From Acidimicrobiales bacterium (GTDB lineage: Bacteria; Actinomycetota; Acidimicrobiia; Acidimicrobiales; JAHWLA01): DNA of 64,000 nt. The stretch lies in assembly GCA_035536915.1 (NCBI GenBank), contig DATLNE010000031.1, positions 124,001 to 188,000 of the forward strand, in the 5' to 3' direction. The notes beneath the pieces are model-generated. The model saw nothing but the letters and a program-made list of their open reading frames with translations, did not search any database and had not been told where the DNA came from. The stretch's first letter is position 1; each line of letters begins with the position of its first letter. Of this stretch, positions 43,333 through 51,698 are shown piece after piece. The translations under genes and the position numbers were made by a program.

Positions 43333-43695
43333 ATGAGCGGTGGGGAAGTCGCAGCCGTTATCGCGTCGGTGGCACTGGTGGTCGCCGTCGTCGCCCTCCT
43401 GTTCGCCTTGGTGGCGCTGACCCGCACCCTGGGCACCCTGCGCACCGCGGTCGAGGACCTGCGGCGGGAGACCCTTCCTGTCCTCCACGACCTGCGCACC
43501 ACGGTGGGCACGGCCAACGCCGAACTCACCCGGGTCGACTCCCTGCTCACCACGGCCGAGTCCGTGGGCGCCACCGTCGACTCGGCCAGCAGGCTGGCCT
43601 ACCTGGCCTTCTCCAACCCGGTCATCAAGGTCCTCGCCCTGGCCAGCGGCACCGGCCGGGCCGCCCGCCGCCTCCGCCGCACCACCCCGCGCTGA
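43333..43695 (+). CDS. DUF948 membrane protein
   Basis: 120-residue protein with an N-terminal membrane helix (about 6-29), then an amphipathic helical region with DLRRETLPVLHDLRTTVGTANAEL, as in DUF948 proteins. Function is unknown. It lies in the conserved actinomycete neighbourhood upstream of alaS and is followed after 1 nt by another small membrane protein. Confidence 0.75.
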   Translation: MSGGEVAAVIASVALVVAVVALLFALVALTRTLGTLRTAVEDLRRETLPVLHDLRTTVGTANAELTRVDSLLTTAESVGATVDSASRLAYLAFSNPVIKVLALASGTGRAARRLRRTTPR

Positions 43696-43696
43696 A

Positions 43697-43936
43697 ATGT
43701 TCAAGCGACTGTTCTGGCTGGTGGTCGGCGCGGGCTTCGGCTTCGGGGTCAGCTTCTGGCTCACCCGCTTCGTCAAGGAGACCGTCAACCGGTACTCCCC
43801 GGAGCGGGTCAGCGCGGACCTGGGCAGCGCCCTCAAGGAGTTCGGCACAGACCTGCGGGCGGCGGCCACAGAGGCGGTGGAGGGCATGCGGGAGGCCGAA
43901 GCCGACCTGCGGGCCCGAATAGAGCCGAACAGGTAA
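43697..43936 (+). CDS. Small conserved membrane protein upstream of alaS
   Basis: 79-residue protein with one N-terminal helix (FWLVVGAGFGFGVSFWL) and a charged helical tail (RYSPERVSADLGSALKEFG). Short proteins of this type recur beside DUF948 genes before alaS in actinomycetes. No function can be assigned. ATG 43697 is 1 nt after the previous stop, so the pair is coupled. Confidence 0.7.
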   Translation: MFKRLFWLVVGAGFGFGVSFWLTRFVKETVNRYSPERVSADLGSALKEFGTDLRAAATEAVEGMREAEADLRARIEPNR

Positions 43937-43947
43937 CCACCCCCCGG

Positions 43948-43953
43948 TAGGCT
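43948..43953 (+). promoter_or_regulatory. -10 box for alaS operon
   Basis: TAGGCT lies 11 nt before ATG 43965; GTG 43956 is only 2 nt away and so an unlikely start. Confidence 0.5.
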
Positions 43954-43964
43954 CGGTGTTCGCC

Positions 43965-46544
43965 ATGGACGCCACCGCCTCCGCCCTCCGCAAGGCCTTC
44001 GTCGACTTCTTCGTGGAGCGCGGGCACACGCACGTCCCCTCGTCGAGCCTGATCCCGCACGACAAGACGGTGCTGTTCACCGTGGCAGGCATGGTGCAGT
44101 TCAAGCCCTACTTCCTGGGCGACGAGGCGGCGCCGTTCCCTCGGGCCACCACCGTGCAGAAGTGCTTCCGCACCCTCGACATCGACATCATCGGCACCAC
44201 CGCCCGGCACTGCACGTTCTTCGAGATGCTGGGCAACTTCAGCTTCGGCGACTACTTCAAGGAAGGCGCCCTCCCGTTCGCCTGGGAGCTGGTGACCGAG
44301 GTGCTCGGCTTCCACCCCGACCGCCTGTGGGTCACCGTCCACGAGAGCGACGACGAGGCGGCCGACATGTGGCTCCGCTTGGTCGGCGTCCCCCAAGAGC
44401 GCATCCAGCGCCTCGGCGACGAGGACAACTGGTGGGCCATGGGCGACAAGTACGGCCCCGGCCCGTGCGGCCCGTGCTCGGAGATCTACTACGACCTCGG
44501 CCCCGACTACGGCCCCGACGGCGGCCCCCTCCACGGCGGCGAAGACCGCTTCGTGGAGATCTGGAACCTGGTCTTCATGCAGTACAACCGCATGCCCGAC
44601 AAGAGCCTGGTCGAGTTGCCCAAGAAGAACATCGACACCGGCGCAGGCTTCGAGCGCATCCTGCCGATCCTGCAAGGCGGCTACTCGGTGTTCGAGACCG
44701 AGCTCATGCGGCCCATGGTGGCCGCCGCCGAGGGCATCACCGGCCGCCGCTACGGCGACGACGAGCGCACCGACATCAGCCTGCGCATCATGGGCGACCA
44801 CGCCCGGGCCATGAGCTTCCTGGTCAGCGACGGGGTGTTCCCCTCCAACGAGGACCGGGGCTACGTGCTGCGCCGCATCATCCGTCGGGCCGTGCGCCAC
44901 GCCTTCCAACTGGGCGTCGACAAGCTGGTGACGCCCACCCTGGTCGACGCCACCGTCGACACCCTGGGCGAGGCGTGGCCCGAGCTGTCGCGCAACCACG
45001 ACTTCGTGCTCGACGTGGTGACCCGGGAGGAAGAGCGCTTCCGTCAGACCCTGAAGTCGGGCTCGGCCATCCTCGACGAGGAGATCGCCAAGGCCCGCCG
45101 GGTCTCGGGCGAAGCGGCCTTCCGCCTGCACGACACCTTCGGCTTCCCCATCGAGCTGACCAAGGAGATCGCCGAGGAGCGGGGCGTCGAGGTCGACCTG
45201 CCTGGGTTCGAGGACTCGATGCAGGAGCAGCGGCGCCGGGCCAAGGAGGACCGCAAGGCGGCGGGCGGCGGCAATGACGTGGCCGTCGAGCTCTACCGCG
45301 ACATCGTGGAGGAGTTCGGCACCACCGAGTTCACCGGCTACGCGGAGCACGAGTCGAAGGCCCGCGTCCTGGCCGTCATCCCCAACGGCGACCAAGTCGA
45401 GGTCTTCCTCGACCGCACCCCGTTCTACGCCGAAGGCGGCGGCCAGGTGGGCGACACCGGCACCGTCACCACGCCCACCGGCACGGCCCGGGTGCTCGAC
45501 ACCACCTACGCCCTGCCCGGCCTCCACCGCCACACCGCCGAACTGATCGAGGGCGAGATCACCGCGGGCCAGGAGGCCACCGCCTGCATCGACACCGAGC
45601 GCCGTGAGTCGATCCGCCGCAACCACACCGGCACCCACCTCCTGCACTGGGCGCTACGCGAGGTGTTGGGCAGCCACGTGAAGCAGCAGGGCTCGCTGGT
45701 GGCGCCCGACTACCTGCGCTTCGACTTCAGCCACCACTCGCCGGTGAGCGACGACGACCTGGCGCAGATCGAGCACATGGTGAACCAGCGCATCCTGGCC
45801 AACGAGCCGGTGCGGTCCTACGAGACCTCCAAGGAACAGGCCGAGCAGCTCGGCGCCATCGCCTTCTTCGGCGACAAGTACGGCGACTTCGTGCGCATCG
45901 TCGAGGCGGGCACCCGTTCCATGGAACTGTGCGGCGGCACCCATGTCGGCGCCTTGGGCATGATCGGCCCGGTCAAGGTCCTCTCCGAGAGCTCGATCGG
46001 GTCCAACATGCGCCGCATCTTCGCCCTCACCGGCGAGGCCACCCTGGAGCACTTCCGCCAAGAAGAGCGGCTGATCGAACAGGCGGCCGACCTGCTCCGG
46101 GCCAAGCCCGAAGAGCTGCCCGATGCCGTGCTGCGCACCATCCAGCGCCAGAAGTCACTGGAGGACGAGCTCAAGGCGTTGCGCGCCCAGGTGGCCAAGG
46201 CCGAATCGGGTGCGCTGGCGGCCGACGCCGTCGACGGGTGCGTGGTGCTACGGCGCGACGGCTTGGCCCAGGACCAACTGCGCGACCTCGCCCTCGCCAT
46301 CCGCGAGCAGCCGGGCGTGCGGGCCGTCGTCCTCGTGGGCACGCCCGACGGCGAACGGGTGGCATTGGTGGCTGCCACGGCCAAGGACTCCGGCCTGCAG
46401 GCCGGCCCCCTCCTGGCCGAGGCGGCCAAGGCGGTCGGTGGCGGTGGCGGTGGCAAGGGCGACGTGGCCGTGGCGGGTGGCAAGGACGTCTCGGGCATCG
46501 ACCGCGCCCTCGAGGTCGTGCGCAGCGCCCTCGGCATCGGGTGA
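43965..46544 (+). CDS. alaS: Alanine-tRNA ligase
   Basis: 859-residue AlaRS with the complete bacterial plan. The catalytic class II core includes RKAFVDFFVERGHTHVPSSS, FTVAGMVQFKPYFLG and HCTFFEMLGNFSFGDYF. The editing domain has RRNHTGTHLLHWAL and the distal CGGTHVGALG zinc motif. The C-terminal C-Ala domain has a Gly-rich end (GGGGGGKGDVAVAGG). The start at ATG 43965 is chosen over GTG 43956 from the -10 spacing. It heads alaS-ruvX-mltG-aroE, all overlapping or adjacent. Confidence 0.95.
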   Translation: MDATASALRKAFVDFFVERGHTHVPSSSLIPHDKTVLFTVAGMVQFKPYFLGDEAAPFPRATTVQKCFRTLDIDIIGTTARHCTFFEMLGNFSFGDYFKEGALPFAWELVTEVLGFHPDRLWVTVHESDDEAADMWLRLVGVPQERIQRLGDEDNWWAMGDKYGPGPCGPCSEIYYDLGPDYGPDGGPLHGGEDRFVEIWNLVFMQYNRMPDKSLVELPKKNIDTGAGFERILPILQGGYSVFETELMRPMVAAAEGITGRRYGDDERTDISLRIMGDHARAMSFLVSDGVFPSNEDRGYVLRRIIRRAVRHAFQLGVDKLVTPTLVDATVDTLGEAWPELSRNHDFVLDVVTREEERFRQTLKSGSAILDEEIAKARRVSGEAAFRLHDTFGFPIELTKEIAEERGVEVDLPGFEDSMQEQRRRAKEDRKAAGGGNDVAVELYRDIVEEFGTTEFTGYAEHESKARVLAVIPNGDQVEVFLDRTPFYAEGGGQVGDTGTVTTPTGTARVLDTTYALPGLHRHTAELIEGEITAGQEATACIDTERRESIRRNHTGTHLLHWALREVLGSHVKQQGSLVAPDYLRFDFSHHSPVSDDDLAQIEHMVNQRILANEPVRSYETSKEQAEQLGAIAFFGDKYGDFVRIVEAGTRSMELCGGTHVGALGMIGPVKVLSESSIGSNMRRIFALTGEATLEHFRQEERLIEQAADLLRAKPEELPDAVLRTIQRQKSLEDELKALRAQVAKAESGALAADAVDGCVVLRRDGLAQDQLRDLALAIREQPGVRAVVLVGTPDGERVALVAATAKDSGLQAGPLLAEAAKAVGGGGGGKGDVAVAGGKDVSGIDRALEVVRSALGIG

Positions 46545-46957
46545 GGGTCGTCGGAATCGACCTCGGGAGCAAGCGAATCGGCGTGGCCACCAGCGACGCC
46601 ACCGGCACCATCGCCTCGCCCTACACCGTCCTCCAACGCCAGGGCCGCGACCGCCAGGCCGACCACCGGGCCATCGCGGCCATCGTGGCCGAGACCGAGG
46701 CCGAACGGGTCGTCGTCGGCCTGCCGCTGTCGCTGTCGGGCGAGAAGGGCCCCGCTGCCCAGGCGGCCGAGGCCGAGGTGGACGAACTGGCCGCCGTCGT
46801 CGGTGTGCCGGTTGAGACCTGGGACGAGCGGCTGACTACGGTGAGCGCGGACAGGTCGATGATGGAGATGCGCATGAAGGCCGACGCCCGCCGCCGCGTC
46901 GTCGACAAGGTGGCCGCTGCAATCCTGCTCCAAGCGTGGCTGGACGCCCACCGATGA
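46541..46957 (+). CDS. ruvX: RuvX/YqgF RNase H-fold nuclease
   Basis: 138-residue YqgF-family protein, a putative Holliday junction resolvase and pre-16S rRNA-processing nuclease. VVGIDLGSKRIGVATSD opens the RNase H fold with its catalytic Asp, VVGLPLSLSGEKGPAA is the middle motif, and DERLTTVSA plus VDKVAAAILLQAWLD follow. GTG 46541 overlaps the alaS stop, and its own stop overlaps mltG (ATGA). Confidence 0.92.
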   Translation: MRVVGIDLGSKRIGVATSDATGTIASPYTVLQRQGRDRQADHRAIAAIVAETEAERVVVGLPLSLSGEKGPAAQAAEAEVDELAAVVGVPVETWDERLTTVSADRSMMEMRMKADARRRVVDKVAAAILLQAWLDAHR

Positions 46958-48030
46958 CGACCCTCTACGACGACGAAGCCGTCTACGAGCCCATGCCCCC
47001 CGAGCGGCGCGGCGGCGGGCGCAAGGTGCTGCGCGTGGTGCTCGCCTTGGCCGTCATCGCTGTTCTCCTCGCGGGCGCCGCGGGCGCTTACGTGCTCAAC
47101 CAGGTCAACGGCTCCTCCGGCGGCGAGGACGTGGCCGTCAGCATCCCCATGGGCTCGTCGACCCAGCGCATCGCCGCCATCCTCGACGACAAGGGCGTGG
47201 TGTCGAGCGCCCGCCTGTTCTCCGTCTACGTGCGCTTCACAGGGGGCGGCCCCTTCAAGGCGGGCGACTACACCCTCCAGCGCAACTCGCCCTACAGCAA
47301 GGTGGTCGACGCCCTCGACACAGGCCCCGAGGCGCAGGTGGTGCGCCTCACCATCCCCGAGGGGCTCACCCTCAACCAGATCGCCGAGCGGGTGGGCAAG
47401 CTGCAAGGCCGCAGCCGCGACCGCTTCCTGGAGCTGGCCAAGGGCGGCCAGGTGCGTTCGCAGTTCCAGCCCGACAACGGCACCAACCTCGAAGGCTTCC
47501 TGTGGCCGGAAACCTACGAGTTCGACCCCAAGGACGACGAACTGGTCATCCTGCGCCGCATGGTGGAGGCCTTCGACGCGGCCGCCTCGCAGCTGGGCCT
47601 CGACCAGTCGCAGTCGAAGGTGGGCCTGACCCCGTACCAGACGATCATCGTCGCCTCCATGATCGAGGAGGAGGCCAAGATCGCCGAGGAGCGGGGCAAG
47701 GTGGCCACCGTCATCTACAACCGCATCAAGAAGGGCGAGACCCTGGGCATCGACGCCACCCTGCGCTACGGGCTCAACCGTCCCACGGAGCCGCTGCGCC
47801 AGAGCGACTTGGCCTCCGACAACCCCTACAACACCCGCAAGCTCAAGGGCCTGCCGCCCACGCCGATCGCCTCGCCGGGCCGGTCGTCGCTGGAAGCGGC
47901 GCTCAACCCGACGCCGGGGCCGTGGCTGTTCTACGTCCTGGCCGACCGCGACGGCCGCCACGCCTTCGCCGTCACCATCACAGAGTTCAACCGCTACAAG
48001 GCCGAGGCCCAGGCCAAGGGGCTCCTCTGA
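46954..48030 (+). CDS. mltG: Endolytic transglycosylase MltG
   Basis: 358-residue membrane-anchored lytic transglycosylase that cuts nascent glycan strands and ends their elongation. After a cytoplasmic tail a single helix lies at about 27-50, then a LysM-like subdomain (about 62-130). The YceG domain follows, with LEGFLWPETYEF, ASMIEEEAKIAEERGKVATVIYNR (catalytic Glu) and DATLRYGL. It sits in the usual alaS-ruvX-mltG-aroE order. Confidence 0.93.
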   Translation: MTTLYDDEAVYEPMPPERRGGGRKVLRVVLALAVIAVLLAGAAGAYVLNQVNGSSGGEDVAVSIPMGSSTQRIAAILDDKGVVSSARLFSVYVRFTGGGPFKAGDYTLQRNSPYSKVVDALDTGPEAQVVRLTIPEGLTLNQIAERVGKLQGRSRDRFLELAKGGQVRSQFQPDNGTNLEGFLWPETYEFDPKDDELVILRRMVEAFDAAASQLGLDQSQSKVGLTPYQTIIVASMIEEEAKIAEERGKVATVIYNRIKKGETLGIDATLRYGLNRPTEPLRQSDLASDNPYNTRKLKGLPPTPIASPGRSSLEAALNPTPGPWLFYVLADRDGRHAFAVTITEFNRYKAEAQAKGLL

Positions 48031-48050
48031 CGGTCTCGTCGGCCACTCGG

Positions 48051-48842
48051 GTGGCCGGGGTCATCGGCGACCCCGTGCGGCACTCGCTGTCGCCCTCGCT
48101 CCACAACGCGGCGTTCGCGGCCTTGGACCTCGACTGGGTGTACCTGGCCTTCGAGGTGCCCGCGGGGTCGGCGGCCGCCGCCGTCGAGGGCATGCGAGCC
48201 CTCGGCATCGACGGGCTGAACGTGACGATGCCCCACAAAGCGGACGTCGCTGCCGCCGTCGACCGCCTCTCGCCGGTGGCCGAACGCCTCGGCGCGGTGA
48301 ACACCGTGGTACGGCGGGGCGGGGTGCTGGTGGGGGAGTCCACCGACGGAGCCGGCTTCGTCGATGCCCTGCGCCTCGACGAGGGCTTCGACCCGGCGGG
48401 CAAGCGCTGCCTGGTGATCGGCGCAGGGGGCGCGGCCCGTGCCGTGGTGCTGGCCCTGGCCGAGGCGGGCGCCGAGGTCGTGGTCGTCGGGCGCACGCCC
48501 GAGCGGGTGGCCGCCTGCGCCGCCTTGGGCGGCCGGGTGGGCACGGCCGATGAAGCGGCGGGCGCCGACTTGGTGGTCAACGCCACCCCCGTGGGCATGG
48601 GCGACGACGCCGCCCTGCCGCTCGACCCCGCCAACCTGGGGGCAGGCCAGGTGGTGGCCGACCTGGTGTACCACCCCCTGCACACGCCACTGCTGAGCGA
48701 GGCCCGCGCCCGGGGCGCGGTGGCCGTCAACGGCTTGGGCATGCTCATCCACCAGGCGGCGCACGCGTTCCGGCTGTGGACGGGGGAGGACCCGCCGTTG
48801 GAAGTCATGTCGGCCGCTGCGGTTCGTGCGCTGTCCCGCTGA
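48051..48842 (+). CDS. aroE: Shikimate dehydrogenase
   Basis: NADP-dependent enzyme of the shikimate pathway. GDPVRHSLSPSLHN binds shikimate, NVTMPHK holds the catalytic Lys, GAGGAARAVVLAL is the NADP loop, and the C-terminal GLGMLIHQAAHAF is typical. From GTG 48051 the protein has 263 residues and starts inside the first beta strand (VAGVIGDP). An in-frame CTG at 48027 overlaps the mltG stop as CTGA, would give a more usual N-terminus, and matches the overlap style of this operon. The true start is unresolved. Confidence 0.93.
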   Translation: MAGVIGDPVRHSLSPSLHNAAFAALDLDWVYLAFEVPAGSAAAAVEGMRALGIDGLNVTMPHKADVAAAVDRLSPVAERLGAVNTVVRRGGVLVGESTDGAGFVDALRLDEGFDPAGKRCLVIGAGGAARAVVLALAEAGAEVVVVGRTPERVAACAALGGRVGTADEAAGADLVVNATPVGMGDDAALPLDPANLGAGQVVADLVYHPLHTPLLSEARARGAVAVNGLGMLIHQAAHAFRLWTGEDPPLEVMSAAAVRALSR

Positions 48843-48867
48843 AGTTCGGGAAGGGAAATGCCGAAGA
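48840..48867 (+). promoter_or_regulatory. Sigma-28/WhiG-like promoter upstream of the PATAN gene
   Basis: TGAA (48840-48843), exactly 16 nt, then GCCGAAGA (48860-48867). It has the same spacing as four other pilus-gene promoters in this window. The predicted start near 48875 leaves room for the GGAGG site before 48897. Confidence 0.6.
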
Positions 48868-48896
48868 ACCAGTGATCAACGCTGCCGGAGGTCCCC

Positions 48897-49919
48897 GTGT
48901 CACTGCACGGAACGCTGGAAACCTTTGCTCTCCCCGACGTACTGGCGCTGCTTGCTGCCACCAAGAAGAGTGGCGAGCTGCGCGTGGTCGGGGGGAAGAC
49001 CGATGGACGGGTGTGGTTCGACGCGGGCGCCGTGGTGGGTGCCGACGTGGGCCGAGCCGTGGGCTACGTCGATGCCGTCTTCGAGCTGTTGCGCCTGGAG
49101 ACCGGCAAGTTCTCCTTCGACGCCGAGAAGACGGCCGACGCCCCCGCTGAGCCTTCGAGCATCGAGCCGCTGCTGGCCGAAGCCCAGGCCCGGCTGGCCG
49201 AATGGCGTTCGATCGAAGCGATCATCCCCTCGGTCGACCACGCCGTGGTGCTGGCTGCCGACATCAGCCACCCCCACGTCATGGTGACCGGACCGCAATG
49301 GCGGGCCCTGGTCGGCGTGTCGTCGTCGCCGACCGTCAGCGCCGTCATCGACCGCCTGGGCACCGGCGAGTTCGACACCTGCCGCACCCTCAAGGAACTG
49401 GTCGATGCCGGGCTGCTCACGGTGGAGGAGCGGGCCGCCGCCCCTGCGCCTGCGCCCGCCCCGGAACCCGAGCCTGCGCCTGTCGTGGCCGTCGAGCCCG
49501 AATCTGCGCCGGAACCTGAGCCTGCGCCTGTGGTGGCGGCCGAACCCGAGCCCGAGCCCGAGGTCGTCCCGGAGCCCGAGCCCGTGGCCGAAGCACCGGT
49601 CGTGCCCGTCCAACTCGACCCCACGCCCGCGGGCGAGCGCCCCAAGATCCAGGCCCTGACCAGCTCGCCTGCCGCCGATGCGGCGCAGTTGGAGTCGACG
49701 CCCGCCACCGAAGCCGACGAGCTCGTGCGCCAGGTGGCAGCCATGGAAGCGCCCGCCGAGGCGCCCGAACCCGAGGTGCAGGCCGCCGAGCCCGAGCCCC
49801 AGCCCGCCCCGGAACCCGAGGCGGAGACGCCTGTTCCTGCGGCTGCAGCTGCGGCCGAGGCCGAGGAGCCGATCAACCGCGGCCTCCTGCTCAAGTTCCT
49901 CTCGTCGGTGCGTACCTAG
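48897..49919 (+). CDS. PATAN/DUF4388-domain protein
   Basis: 340-residue cytoplasmic protein. The N-terminal about 100 residues match DUF4388 (PATAN): LHGTLETFALPDVLALLAATKKSGELRV, then GRVWFDAGAVVGA. A second helical domain reaches about residue 178. A long Pro/Glu/Ala-rich unstructured stretch follows, and the tail NRGLLLKFLSSVRT. PATAN domains occur in regulators of twitching motility and surface behaviour. The gene lies just upstream of pilB under a promoter of the same type, so a regulatory role in the pilus is likely. GGAGG precedes GTG 48897. Confidence 0.75.
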   Translation: MSLHGTLETFALPDVLALLAATKKSGELRVVGGKTDGRVWFDAGAVVGADVGRAVGYVDAVFELLRLETGKFSFDAEKTADAPAEPSSIEPLLAEAQARLAEWRSIEAIIPSVDHAVVLAADISHPHVMVTGPQWRALVGVSSSPTVSAVIDRLGTGEFDTCRTLKELVDAGLLTVEERAAAPAPAPAPEPEPAPVVAVEPESAPEPEPAPVVAAEPEPEPEVVPEPEPVAEAPVVPVQLDPTPAGERPKIQALTSSPAADAAQLESTPATEADELVRQVAAMEAPAEAPEPEVQAAEPEPQPAPEPEAETPVPAAAAAAEAEEPINRGLLLKFLSSVRT

Positions 49920-49962
49920 GACATCGCGGTTGCCCGCCGGTGGCAAGTGGGAGAATTCCCTC

Positions 49963-49989
49963 TTGAAACCGGCACGCGCGTGCCGATCT
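49963..49989 (+). promoter_or_regulatory. Weaker sigma-28-like promoter and palindrome before pilB
   Basis: TTGA-N15-GCCGATCT. The spacing is one base shorter than in the other copies. The perfect palindrome CGGCACGCGCGTGCCG overlaps the -10 element and could be an operator. The predicted start is about 6 nt before ATG 50003. Confidence 0.45.
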
Positions 49990-50002
49990 GAGACGTAGCC
50001 CT

Positions 50003-51679
50003 ATGTCTGAAGAGAACCAGCTCGGCGCACTCCTCGTGGCAAGCAAGCTCCTGAGCCAGGAGCAGCTCGATGCTGCCATCGCCGAGCAAGCCGACACCAG
50101 CAAGTCGCTGGGCCGCATCCTCATCGACAACCGGCTCCTGAAGGAGTCCGACCTGGTGTCGGTGCTGGCCGCCCAGCTGGGGCTGGAGTTCGTCGACCTC
50201 GACGAGACCCAGATCGACGCCAGCGCCGCCGGCCTCATCAGCGACGCCCTGGCCCGCCGCTACCAGGCGCTGCCCATCGGCTGGGACAACGGCCGCCTGG
50301 TGCTGGCCATGGCCGATCCCGGCAACGTGTTCGCCGTCGACGACATCCGCACGATGACCAAGAGCGAGATCAAGGTCGTCGTCACCACGCCTGCGTCGGT
50401 CAACGCGGCGATCGACAAGTACCACCGCATGGACAGCGAGGCCGAGGACATCTCGGCCCAGGCGGCCAGCGAGTTCGACGACCTCGACGACATCTCCAAC
50501 GTGCGGGAGGTCGTCGAAGACGCCCCCATCGTCAAGCTGGTCAACCTGCTCATCACCCAGGCGGTCAACGACCGGGCGTCCGACATCCACATCGAGCCCA
50601 CCGAGCGCGACGTGCGGGTGCGCTACCGCATCGACGGCGTGCTCCACGAGGTGATGCGGCCCCACAAGAGCATCCAGTCGGGGATCATCTCCCGGCTCAA
50701 GATCATGGCCGACATCAACATCGCCGAGCGCCGGGTTCCCCAGGACGGCCGGGTGTCGGTGACACTGCAGGGCAAGCAGGTCGACCTCCGGGTGGCGACC
50801 CTGCCCACCGTGTACGGCGAGAAGATCGTCATGCGCATCCTCGACAAGTCGACCGCGCTGTTGAAGCTGAGCGACCTCGGCTTCCTGCCGTCGAGCATGG
50901 ACCGCTTCGAGAAGTCGTACCGCAAGCCCTACGGCACCATCCTGGTCACCGGGCCCACCGGCTCGGGCAAGTCGACCACCCTGTACGCCACCCTCAACAT
51001 CCTCAACGACGAGTCGAAGAACGTCATCACCGTCGAGGACCCGGTGGAGTACCGCCTGCCCGGCATCAACCAGGTGCAGGTCAACAACAAGGCAGGCATG
51101 ACCTTTGCCGCTGCCCTGCGCTCGATCCTGCGCTCCGACCCCGACATCGTGCTGGTAGGCGAGATTCGCGACCGCGAGACCGCCACCATCGCCATCGAGG
51201 CCGCCCTCACCGGCCACCTCGTGCTCTCCACCCTGCACACCAACGACGCCGCCACCACCCCCACCCGCTTGGTGGAGATGGGCGTGGAGCCGTTCCTGGT
51301 GGCCTCGGCCCTCGACTGCATCGTGGCCCAGCGCTTGGCCCGACGCCTGTGCGAGAAGTGCAAGGAGCCGTACCAGGCGACCATGGCCGAGCTGCAGACG
51401 GCGGGCTGGGACATGGAGGGCGAAGAAGAGCCCCCCGTCGTGTACCGCCCGGTGGGCTGCACCCAGTGCGGCAAGACCGGCTACCACGGCCGTTTCGCCA
51501 TCCACGAGGTCCTCACCGTGACCGAGGACATCGAGCGCATGATCGTCGACCGTGAGCACTCCGAGGACATCAAGAAGATGGCCATTGCGCAGGGAATGCT
51601 CACGCTCCGTGGTGCCGGCCTGGTCCATGTCCGCGAGGGCATGACGTCGATCGAGGAGATTCTCAGGGTCGTCGCCTGA
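50003..51679 (+). CDS. pilB: Type IV pilus extension ATPase PilB
   Basis: 558-residue hexameric motor that drives pilus assembly at the cytoplasmic face. The N-terminus (about 5-60) is an MshEN-type repeat (LGALLVASKLLSQEQLDAAI, then SLGRILIDNRLLKESDLVSVL), a module known to bind c-di-GMP in relatives. N2 domain RASDIHIEPTERDVRVRYRIDG follows. Walker A is GPTGSGKSTTLYATL near 315, then an Asp box and Walker B (DIVLVGEIRD), and a zinc-type CEKC ... CTQCGKTGYHGR. All motor motifs are intact. No ribosome-binding site precedes ATG 50003. Confidence 0.93.
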   Translation: MSEENQLGALLVASKLLSQEQLDAAIAEQADTSKSLGRILIDNRLLKESDLVSVLAAQLGLEFVDLDETQIDASAAGLISDALARRYQALPIGWDNGRLVLAMADPGNVFAVDDIRTMTKSEIKVVVTTPASVNAAIDKYHRMDSEAEDISAQAASEFDDLDDISNVREVVEDAPIVKLVNLLITQAVNDRASDIHIEPTERDVRVRYRIDGVLHEVMRPHKSIQSGIISRLKIMADINIAERRVPQDGRVSVTLQGKQVDLRVATLPTVYGEKIVMRILDKSTALLKLSDLGFLPSSMDRFEKSYRKPYGTILVTGPTGSGKSTTLYATLNILNDESKNVITVEDPVEYRLPGINQVQVNNKAGMTFAAALRSILRSDPDIVLVGEIRDRETATIAIEAALTGHLVLSTLHTNDAATTPTRLVEMGVEPFLVASALDCIVAQRLARRLCEKCKEPYQATMAELQTAGWDMEGEEEPPVVYRPVGCTQCGKTGYHGRFAIHEVLTVTEDIERMIVDREHSEDIKKMAIAQGMLTLRGAGLVHVREGMTSIEEILRVVA

Positions 51680-51690
51680 CCAGCCGATAC
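51663..51690 (+). promoter_or_regulatory. Sigma-28/WhiG-like promoter upstream of pilT
   Basis: TCAG (51663-51666), 16 nt, then GCCGATAC (51683-51690), the best match to GCCGATAA in the window. It overlaps the 3' end of pilB. The predicted start lies 1-3 nt before ATG 51699, so the message would be nearly leaderless. Confidence 0.65.
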
Positions 51691-51698
51691 ACCTGTTC

